A stretch of 17,248 nucleotides of DNA. It comes from Clostridia bacterium. GTDB taxonomy: Bacteria > Bacillota > Clostridia > HGM11327. The notes beneath the pieces were generated by a model. That model searched no databases, was not told where the DNA came from, and was given only the letters and a program-made list of their open reading frames with translations. The translations under genes were made by a program, and so were the position numbers. The stretch is taken from assembly GCA_017935525.1 (NCBI GenBank), contig JAGBHJ010000158.1, positions 1 through 17,248 of the forward strand. Reading direction: 5' to 3'. How positions within the stretch are numbered: position 1 is the first letter of the stretch; every line of letters begins with the position of its first letter. Positions 7,519 to 13,366 of this stretch are shown here, piece after piece.

Positions 7519-7791
7519 ATGAAAATACGCAGAACGTTCTTTGCACTTATAGCCACAGCATTTCTTTTTACCTCAATACACGGTATTGGCTCAGCCTCAG
7601 CATACCCCTCCCCCATATTCACACTACTGCCGCCCATATGCTATACCCAAGAGGTATATGACGTGGATGACGGCGGTCGAGAGAATAACACATCCATTGC
7701 AGATGCAGTAACGGAAAAGGACACCCATATCCGCATACGTTTTAAGATAGTGGAGATACTTTCCGATCTGTGGGAAAGACTGTTCAGCTAA
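7519..7791 (+). CDS. Small exported protein of unknown function
   Basis: ATG 7519 has GGAG (7507-7510) eight bases upstream and gives 90 residues; the frame can be extended to a TTG at 7477, but that has no ribosome binding site. The N-terminus is a clear signal peptide: MKIRR, a hydrophobic core FFALIATAFLF, and an ASA cleavage site followed by YPSPIF. The mature part of about 60 residues is proline-rich at first, then acidic (YDVDDGGREN), and ends in an amphipathic helix. It has no lipobox and one Cys after cleavage. The last 8 bases overlap the end of the opposing GNAT gene. Only a weak promoter-like TTGTGA-17-TACAAA precedes it. No family recognised. Confidence 0.6.
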   Translation: MKIRRTFFALIATAFLFTSIHGIGSASAYPSPIFTLLPPICYTQEVYDVDDGGRENNTSIADAVTEKDTHIRIRFKIVEILSDLWERLFS

Positions 7792-8617
7792 GCTTGTGGG
7801 TGACCGTCGCAGGAAAAAACTGGTCCCCCTTGTACTCAAATCCTAAAGATTCCGCCAGCCCGCCCGATTTGTAATTACCGGGCGATATCTGGTATATCCA
7901 GTCTTTGTTGTGGTGACGAGTGATTGCCGACTTTACCAGCGCACTGCCTATCCCCTTTCTGTGGTGGTCGGGGGAAACAAACAAGTCCATCAGATATGCG
8001 CTGCCAAATGGCTCAAGCTCCCAATAGCTCGCAACGCCAACAAGCTCGCCGTCCAGATAGTAACCCAACAGAAAAATTCCTCTTGACATTTCGTAGCTTA
8101 TGTCGCCGGTTCCAAAAAATCCCGCCTGGCGCTTAATATAATCATCCTCTGACTCATACCAAGGTGAGCAAAGGTTTGTCAGCCTTTCTTGATCCTCCGG
8201 CAGGATCATCTTAACGTGAGGGTCAAAATACTGTATTCCCTTGGTCTTCAGCACGTATTTTTTGTGGTTGTAGCCACCTATCTCCTCGTTTGTCCGTCCC
8301 AACGTATATATTTCGGGCGTTACCAGCACTTCCCTTTCACCGCTACACAGCGACTTTATATACTCGGTGACCTCATCCATTGCCCGTCCTATCACGTCCC
8401 CCTTTGCTATCTGAAACAGCATTACGATATACTCCTTTGTAACGCCGTCCTCCAGATAGCCCGAAAAATACACCAATGCCGCACTCTCGGCCATTGCACA
8501 GTACGTGAATTCAATATCGTACCTTCGGGCATACCTCAGCATCGTATGATAGGTGTTGTGGTGCACGGTAACGGTACTTATCAAATGCTCAAATTCTTTT
8601 TTATCTATCAATCGCAT
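7784..8617 (-). CDS. GNAT family N-acetyltransferase with long N-terminal half
   Basis: 277 residues. The C-terminal half is a GNAT domain: LVGVASYWELEPFGSAYLMDLFVSP, then acetyl-CoA loop HHRKGIG (218-224) and the SLGFEYKG end segment. The N-terminal half (1-130) is not a recognisable catalytic domain but contains SGYLEDGVTKEYIVMLFQIAKG-like strands (52-73), resembling the first half of two-domain GNATs. The start ATG 8617 has a GGGGG-rich ribosome binding site (AAAGGGGGACG) just upstream and a perfect promoter 24 bases upstream. It ends inside the opposing small-protein gene, so no dedicated terminator separates them. Confidence 0.8.
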   Translation of the reverse strand: MRLIDKKEFEHLISTVTVHHNTYHTMLRYARRYDIEFTYCAMAESAALVYFSGYLEDGVTKEYIVMLFQIAKGDVIGRAMDEVTEYIKSLCSGEREVLVTPEIYTLGRTNEEIGGYNHKKYVLKTKGIQYFDPHVKMILPEDQERLTNLCSPWYESEDDYIKRQAGFFGTGDISYEMSRGIFLLGYYLDGELVGVASYWELEPFGSAYLMDLFVSPDHHRKGIGSALVKSAITRHHNKDWIYQISPGNYKSGGLAESLGFEYKGDQFFPATVTHKLS

Positions 8618-8640
8618 TGTCTTCGTCCCCCTTTTTCAAC

Positions 8641-8669
8641 ATTATAGCACAGCTTTCTTTCCATGTCAA
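8641..8669 (-). promoter_or_regulatory. Consensus sigma-A promoter for the - strand GNAT gene
   Basis: On the - strand TTGACA (8669-8664), 17 bases, TATAAT (8646-8641), with CTGTGC before the -10. The -35 is the end of TGATTGATTGACA, the same 13 bases that cover the -35 of the ATPase promoter at 10517. Confidence 0.88.
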
Positions 8670-8717
8670 TCAATCAATAATTGAATTCCCCGTTCTTAAC
8701 TATTTTCCTGTTACCTA

Positions 8718-8746
8718 TTGAAAAAATCCGTGTTTTATGGTACAAT
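8718..8746 (+). promoter_or_regulatory. Promoter for the ACT protein/UPF0210 gene pair
   Basis: TTGAAA (8718-8723), 17 bases, TACAAT (8741-8746), 37 bases before the ACT gene start. It is divergent from the GNAT promoter about 50 bases away. Confidence 0.8.
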
Positions 8747-8782
8747 ATATAGTGAAATAATTATGAAAGGTCGTTTCTTATT

Positions 8783-9052
8783 ATGAAAGCAGTAGTTACA
8801 GTTACAGGTAAGGACAGCGTGGGTATCATCGCCGCAGTAAGCAACGAGTGTGCCCTCTGCTCCGTTAATATAGTTGATATCACTCAAACAGTTTTGAGTG
8901 ATTATTTTGTTATGATCATGCTTGTCAATATCGACGAGCTGAAAATGCCCTTTGATGAATTTGTGGACAAGCTTGCCGCTTTGGGTCAGGACAAGAGCCT
9001 TGACATCCACGTAATGCACGAGGACATTTTTAACACAATGCATACCATCTGA
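8783..9052 (+). CDS. ACT domain protein, UPF0237 family
   Basis: 89 residues forming a single ACT domain, a small-ligand (often amino acid) binding fold. VTVTGKDSVGIIAAVSNECALCSVNIVDITQ-type N-terminus matches the glycine-cleavage-regulator-like ACT group (residues 4-34), with the ligand-site G at residue 14. The ribosome binding site AAAGG (8766-8770) is 12 bases from the ATG. The next gene is a UPF0210 protein 66 bases downstream; the two families are found together in many Firmicutes and archaea, so they probably act as a pair, with the ACT protein as sensor. The process is not established. Confidence 0.88.
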   Translation: MKAVVTVTGKDSVGIIAAVSNECALCSVNIVDITQTVLSDYFVMIMLVNIDELKMPFDEFVDKLAALGQDKSLDIHVMHEDIFNTMHTI

Positions 9053-9064
9053 CAATAAAATGTA

Positions 9065-9107
9065 GCGAAGCAATTCTTCGCCAATAGAAAGGAACGCACA
9101 TTTGCGT
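9065..9107 (+). promoter_or_regulatory. Two small hairpins flanking the UPF0210 ribosome binding site
   Basis: GCGAAG (9065-9070) pairs with CTTCGC (9076-9081) just before AAAGGA (9088-9093). ACGCA (9094-9098) pairs with TGCGT (9103-9107) just after it. The only clear ribosome binding site is 25 bases from the start codon; folding the second hairpin would bring the effective distance to about 11. Confidence 0.5.
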
Positions 9108-9118
9108 GGTAATATAAA

Positions 9119-10477
9119 ATGCTGAATACTTCCGATATTCTCGAAACCATAAATATGATCAGCCAGGAAAACCTGGACGTAAGAACCATCACAATGGGTA
9201 TTTCGCTGTTTGATTGCGTAAGCGAGGACGAAAACCGCCTTTGTGACAAAATATACGACAAGATCACAAAAAAGGCTGAAAGGCTGGTGCCCGTAGGCTG
9301 TGAGATAGAAAAGCGCTACGGCATACCGATAGTTAACAAGCGAGTATCCGTAACACCCATCTCCCTTGTGGGTGGGGACATCTCCCCCGAGGGCTACATA
9401 AAGGTTGCAAAGGCGCTTCAGCGTGCAGCTGACACTCTCGGCATCAACTTTATCGGCGGATTTTCCGCGCTGGTGCAGAAGGGTATGACAAAGAGCGCAG
9501 AAAGGCTTATCTCCGTTATCCCCGAGGCTTTGGCAGAAACACAGATGGTTTGCTCATCCGTTAACGTTGCCAGCACAAAGGCAGGCATCAATATGGATGC
9601 CATCGCAAGAATGGGCGAGGTCATAAAGCGTGCCGCATACCTTACCAGGGACAATAACTCCATCGGCTGTGCAAAGCTGGTGGTATTTGCCAACGTGCCC
9701 GACGACAACCCCTTTATGGCAGGTGCATTCCACGGCATAGGTGAGGACGAGACTGCCATCAACGTCGGCGTTTCCGGCCCCGGTGTTGTAGCATCCGCTA
9801 TCAAGAGAGCAGGAGATTGTTCACTTTCCGAGCTTGCAGACCTTATCAAGAAGACTGCGTTCAAGATCACCCGTGTGGGTCAGCTGGTTGCTATGGAAGC
9901 ATCCAAAAAGCTGGATACACCCTTTGGCATAATCGATCTTTCGCTGGCTCCCACACCTGCAATCGGTGACTCCGTTGCTCACATTCTGGAGGAAATGGGA
10001 CTGGAGACCTGCGGCGCTCACGGCACAACAGCTTGCCTTGCTATGCTCAATGACGCAGTTAAAAAGGGCGGCGTTATGGCATCATCCCGTGTAGGCGGAC
10101 TTTCGGGCGCATTTATCCCCGTTTCCGAGGATGCAGGTATGATCGCTGCAGTAGAAAACGGCTCCCTCACGTTGGAAAAGCTGGAGGCTATGACGGCAGT
10201 ATGCTCCGTTGGCCTTGATATGATCGCCGTGCCCGGAGACACTCCCGAGGCAGTTATCTGCGGTATTATTGCGGACGAGATCTCCATCGGCGTTGCAAAT
10301 ACAAAGACCACAGCGGTGCGCCTTATCCCTGCATACGGCAAGTCAGCAGGCGACAAGATCGATTTTGGCGGTCTTTTGGGCTCTGCCCCCATCATGAGCA
10401 TCAATACTCGCTCACCGGAAAGATTCATTTCCCGCGGCGGACATATTCCTGCTCCCATCCATAGCCTTAAGAACTAA
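9119..10477 (+). CDS. UPF0210 (DUF711) family protein
   Basis: 452 residues, full length for the family. The N-terminus ILETINMISQENLDVRTITMG is near-universal in it, as are GGFSALVQKGMTKS and FHGIGEDETAINVGVSGPGVV. Known structures of the family have a fold related to glycyl-radical enzymes of the pyruvate formate-lyase type, but no radical glycine motif is visible here, and the biochemical function is unknown. The start at 9119 is fixed by family similarity and by a stop (TAA 9110-9112) three codons upstream in frame. It is co-transcribed with the ACT gene. No classical terminator follows; the 19-bp palindrome 24 bases downstream is the nearest stem. Confidence 0.88.
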   Translation: MLNTSDILETINMISQENLDVRTITMGISLFDCVSEDENRLCDKIYDKITKKAERLVPVGCEIEKRYGIPIVNKRVSVTPISLVGGDISPEGYIKVAKALQRAADTLGINFIGGFSALVQKGMTKSAERLISVIPEALAETQMVCSSVNVASTKAGINMDAIARMGEVIKRAAYLTRDNNSIGCAKLVVFANVPDDNPFMAGAFHGIGEDETAINVGVSGPGVVASAIKRAGDCSLSELADLIKKTAFKITRVGQLVAMEASKKLDTPFGIIDLSLAPTPAIGDSVAHILEEMGLETCGAHGTTACLAMLNDAVKKGGVMASSRVGGLSGAFIPVSEDAGMIAAVENGSLTLEKLEAMTAVCSVGLDMIAVPGDTPEAVICGIIADEISIGVANTKTTAVRLIPAYGKSAGDKIDFGGLLGSAPIMSINTRSPERFISRGGHIPAPIHSLKN

Positions 10478-10501
10478 TTTTTTTGATAAAAACCCCAAAA
10501 C

Positions 10502-10520
10502 TCAATCAATGATTGATTGA
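10502..10520. promoter_or_regulatory. 19-bp palindromic operator candidate over the ATPase promoter
   Basis: TCAATCAAT, central G, ATTGATTGA: perfect 9-base arms. Its right arm runs into the -35 TTGACA (10517-10522), the position expected for a repressor site. The half-site TCAATCAAT recurs at 8666-8674, over the -35 of the - strand GNAT promoter. The XRE protein at 13071, in the same transcription unit, is the natural candidate binder. Confidence 0.5.
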
Positions 10521-10545
10521 CAAAAGGGAAAAACTGTGTTAGAAT
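10517..10545 (+). promoter_or_regulatory. Sigma-A promoter for the leader ORF/ATPase operon
   Basis: TTGACA (10517-10522), 17 bases, TAGAAT (10540-10545), with CTGTG before the -10. Predicted start near 10552, which places ATGAACG/CGTTCAT (10557-10563 with 10569-10575) as a hairpin at the very 5' end of the RNA. Confidence 0.85.
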
Positions 10546-10613
10546 ATACACAAATGATGAACGAACCCCGTTCATTCTCATGCAAGTAATACACAAAAGG
10601 AGGAAAATCTATT

Positions 10614-10694
10614 ATGATAAACAACGTAATGAGAATTGTTATCAGACGGCAGAATTCAGTAGATGTACTCCTTGGTGTAAGCGAGATCTTTTAA
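10614..10694 (+). CDS. 26-residue leader peptide candidate
   Basis: AAAGGAGG (10596-10603) is the strongest ribosome binding site in the region and lies 10 bases before ATG 10614. The frame gives 26 residues, starting MINNVMRIVIRR and ending VLLGVSEIF, rich in Val, Ile and Arg. It is too short for an independent folded domain, and its last codons form one strand of an RNA stem. A regulatory leader peptide is the best reading. It shares no sequence with the leader peptide at 3497. An overlapping frame continues to 10807 but has no start codon with a ribosome binding site. Confidence 0.6.
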   Translation: MINNVMRIVIRRQNSVDVLLGVSEIF

Positions 10695-10813
10695 TTTTCG
10701 ATCTGATTATTCAAGGAGTTGCGTCCAACGTCATCATTCAGGATGTAACGGATAAGCATTCCTTGGATACGTGTGCCCCAAGCTTGAGCCACGCACAAGT
10801 TATGTAACTCTCT

Positions 10814-10845
10814 GCACATCCGCACCACCACGGATGTGCTTTTTT
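10814..10845 (+). terminator. Intrinsic terminator upstream of the ATPase gene
   Basis: GCACATCCG (10814-10822), loop of 8, CGGATGTGC (10831-10839), then six T. It ends 10 bases before the AGGAGGG of the ATPase gene, and no promoter lies between them, so expression of the operon requires readthrough. Confidence 0.85.
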
Positions 10846-10869
10846 CATCCGAAAAAGGAGGGCGGTATT

Positions 10870-13062
10870 ATGATCAGACTATACCACATACTTGACCAAA
10901 TGTATAAACGCCACGAAAGGAGCTTTGTGCAGGTCTATAACGGGCTGATCCACGTTAATGACCCTATAAACCCAAATGCGGCGTACACAGCAAGCGACAA
11001 TCTGTATTTTAGTGAGGATGCAAGCTTTTTGATCTCACAAACAGACAGATTTCAAGACGACAGAGCAACGGTATCTATTCAGATACCAATCGAACAAATT
11101 ATCAGATCGGAGAAACCGGAATTGAAAAGATTAAAGCATTATTTGCAAAATATGAAGCAAAACGAATCAACGTTTAACCAGCTGTATTCCGCCAAGGTTA
11201 CCGTGGAGGAATACAAGGAGCAGACAAACACAAACACAGCTCCACTCTTTAACAGGTTTGAAGCGGGTGAGATCACTCCCGAGGAATTTATGGAGATGGA
11301 GTACGAGGATTACACCGTCAAGGAGCAGACCACCGCAAAAACGGTAACAGACACTACATTCTATCACGGCGACATATCCTTTGATATTTCCATGACCCAC
11401 AAAAATCAAAAGGATAAGCCCACCATAACCTACAATATCCCCATAGACAAGCTGGGGCTGGCAGACTCCTCCACCGCGGCGGCTGACTATTGTCTGAGGA
11501 GGCTTGCCCCCTATTTGGATATTTACAACGAGGAGCTTTTTAACCGTGCCAGACCCGACGAGGAAAACGGCAAGTTTATCATCCACCACCCCACAAGCAA
11601 GGTGATGGTACGCAATTCTGCCTGCTTCCGTATGTGCCCACAAAGAGGGTACGACTATTCGGGAGGCGGCAAAAACGGCTCTTACACGGTAATGGCAAAG
11701 CCCGCTGACGAGCCCTTGCCCATGCAGCTTTGTATCTGCCTTATGATCCAGGTGCAGTTGCCCAGGGGTGACATCAGGCGCGCGGCAAGAATATTGACTC
11801 AAATGCTCCCCGATGCCATAACCAAATTCATAAAGGAATTTGACACCGACGGAATGCTTGACGCTATCAGACTGTTTGACAAGCAACAGATGATAAGACA
11901 ATGGCTCAAGGACAGCGAATACTGCGCCTTTGTTGCCAACGGCAGTATTCTCCCCCGCAGTAAGGGTACCGAGCTACCCCTTAAGGATGCAATACCGTTT
12001 ATTTCCCCTCCCGATGATGAGATAGAGATACTGGGCATAAAGGGTATGGGCATCAAAAAGGGTGTCACCGTCATTACAGGCGGCGGATATTCGGGCAAAT
12101 CCACGCTGTTGGATGCCATTTCCGCAGGCATTTACGACCACATCCTTGGTGACGGCAGGGAGCTTTGCATAACCGACAGAACTGCCATGACAGTTTCCGC
12201 AGAGGACGGCAGAAGCATCAAAAGCGTAAACGTTGCCCCATTTATAAAGTGGTTGCCCGGTTGTCAAAGCACGGGTAGCTTTTCCACGGACCATGCCTCG
12301 GGCTCCACGTCCCAGGCGGCAAACATTATGGAGGCAATGGAATGCGGCGCTGCTTTGCTTTTGATAGACGAGGACAGAAGCGCCACAAACTTTATGATAA
12401 GGGACGCAATTATGAAGACTCTTATCGAAAAGGAGCCTATCACCCCCTTTACGGATAGGGTCAACGAGCTGTTTGACAAAAATGGCGTTTCCACCATATT
12501 GGTCATCGGCGGTAGCGGCGAATACCTTTCCGTTGCTGACAAGGTATATATGATGGACGATTACGTACTAAAGGACGTAACAGAGCGCTCACGCAGCATT
12601 GCGCCCCGCACAACAGCCGTCCACGCACCCGAGGTCACGTGGAGGCAGGAGCGAAGGCTTTTGCCAACGGGCTTTACGTCCTTTCCATCCGACTCCACGT
12701 CGGAAAGACTTTCTATCTCAGATCTTGGATTTATCGTAATAGGTGATGAAAAGATAAACATAACGGGACTACACGACATAGTTTCCACTGAACAAATATT
12801 CGCTCTGGGCTACATGCTGAGGGAAATGGCTAAGTTGCAGATGCCTTTCCCGTTTGCCGCAAAAATGGGCGTTGACATAGATAAATTCGATATAGACACG
12901 CTCATTGACGAGCTTTATGACAGGATCTTAAGGGAGGGGCTGGATACCGTATTCTCCGACTTCTTCCATTGTGATTGCAGATTTTTTGACCTCCCCAGAA
13001 AATGCGAGGTCAAGGCAGTTATAAACCGCATGAGAAAAGTGGATATAGTAAGCAAGCTCTGA
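10870..13062 (+). CDS. ABC-class ATPase (COG3044/PF09818 type), long form
   Basis: 730 residues. The ATPase core carries Walker A GGGYSGKST (404-412), the DGRELCITDRTAM and AEDGRSIKSVNVAPFI segments, the signature-like ASGSTSQAANI (476-486), Walker B ALLLIDED (495-502), SATNFMIRD, EPITPFTDRV and GGSGEY (547-552). These define the predicted ABC-class ATPases of COG3044. About 390 residues precede the core; members I recall are near 550-570 residues in total, so roughly 150 extra residues lie N-terminally, including a Glu/Thr-rich stretch (112-160). No membrane segment is seen. A trypanosomal relative (MRB1590) binds RNA, but the bacterial function is unknown. The start at 10870 is fixed by AGGAGGG seven bases upstream. 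The XRE gene follows after 8 bases. Confidence 0.88.
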   Translation: MIRLYHILDQMYKRHERSFVQVYNGLIHVNDPINPNAAYTASDNLYFSEDASFLISQTDRFQDDRATVSIQIPIEQIIRSEKPELKRLKHYLQNMKQNESTFNQLYSAKVTVEEYKEQTNTNTAPLFNRFEAGEITPEEFMEMEYEDYTVKEQTTAKTVTDTTFYHGDISFDISMTHKNQKDKPTITYNIPIDKLGLADSSTAAADYCLRRLAPYLDIYNEELFNRARPDEENGKFIIHHPTSKVMVRNSACFRMCPQRGYDYSGGGKNGSYTVMAKPADEPLPMQLCICLMIQVQLPRGDIRRAARILTQMLPDAITKFIKEFDTDGMLDAIRLFDKQQMIRQWLKDSEYCAFVANGSILPRSKGTELPLKDAIPFISPPDDEIEILGIKGMGIKKGVTVITGGGYSGKSTLLDAISAGIYDHILGDGRELCITDRTAMTVSAEDGRSIKSVNVAPFIKWLPGCQSTGSFSTDHASGSTSQAANIMEAMECGAALLLIDEDRSATNFMIRDAIMKTLIEKEPITPFTDRVNELFDKNGVSTILVIGGSGEYLSVADKVYMMDDYVLKDVTERSRSIAPRTTAVHAPEVTWRQERRLLPTGFTSFPSDSTSERLSISDLGFIVIGDEKINITGLHDIVSTEQIFALGYMLREMAKLQMPFPFAAKMGVDIDKFDIDTLIDELYDRILREGLDTVFSDFFHCDCRFFDLPRKCEVKAVINRMRKVDIVSKL

Positions 13063-13070
13063 GGTACAGA

Positions 13071-13292
13071 ATGACAAAACGAATATCCGATAACATTAAG
13101 AAGCTACGAAAAAAGAACCACGTTACGCAGGAGCATCTGGCAAACGTTTTGGGGGTGTCGTCCCAGGCGGTAAGCAGATGGGAGTGCGGTCTTGCTTGTC
13201 CGGATATAGAAAAGCTGCCCGAAATAGCCGATTTTTTCAACGTCACCATTGACGAGCTTTTCCGCAGTGACAAAAAGAAGGACTCAAGATAA
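13071..13292 (+). CDS. Small XRE-family HTH regulator
   Basis: 73 residues consisting almost only of a helix-turn-helix of the Xre/Cro type: KKNHVTQEHLANVLGVSSQ with the recognition helix QAVSRWECGLACPDIEKL, then a short tail of FNVTIDELF and basic residues. The start ATG 13071 has GAGGT just upstream and lies 8 bases after the ATPase stop, so both are one transcript and probably translationally coupled. With no effector domain it is likely a DNA-binding dimer, and the palindrome at 10502-10520 is its best candidate autoregulatory site. Confidence 0.85.
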   Translation: MTKRISDNIKKLRKKNHVTQEHLANVLGVSSQAVSRWECGLACPDIEKLPEIADFFNVTIDELFRSDKKKDSR

Positions 13293-13313
13293 TGAACAAT
13301 AAGAAATGAAAAG

Positions 13314-13354
13314 ATCAGCGTGCTTTCCGCCAAGGATAACACGCTGATTTTTTT
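13314..13354. terminator. Terminator between XRE gene and rng, probably bidirectional
   Basis: ATCAGCGTG (13314-13322) pairs with CACGCTGAT (13340-13348), with a 17-base loop and seven T to 13354 on the + strand. On the - strand the stem is followed by CTTTTCATTTC. It sits between two convergent genes and serves the + strand operon clearly, the - strand one less so. Confidence 0.8.
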
Positions 13355-13366
13355 ATATATTCGTAT

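Larger units (their letters stand above)
10552..10845 (+). promoter_or_regulatory. Structured leader RNA with putative attenuator
   Basis: About 290 bases of leader precede the ATPase terminator. In order: a 7-bp 5' hairpin (10557-10575), the leader ORF ribosome binding site (10596-10603), ACTCCTTG (10667-10674) pairing with CAAGGAGT (10712-10719) around an inner AGATC/GATCT stem (10684-10688 with 10700-10704), and GGATGT (10741-10746), which can pair with ACATCC (10816-10821) in the left arm of the terminator. The left strand of the long stem lies inside the leader ORF, so a translating ribosome would open it. The pairings are seen; the control by translation is inferred. Confidence 0.5.

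Noticed and set aside
9053..9118. A known riboswitch class between the ACT and UPF0210 genes
   Set aside because: The gap is only 66 bases and has just two small stems; no riboswitch core motif could be recognised.
10517..10807. Open frame of 96 codons through the ATPase leader
   Set aside because: It would start with a TTG inside the promoter -35, has no ribosome binding site, and overlaps the leader ORF, which has a strong one.
10695..10807. Frameshifted continuation of the 26-codon leader ORF
   Set aside because: No slippery sequence is seen at the frame change, and the region is better explained as RNA stem structure.
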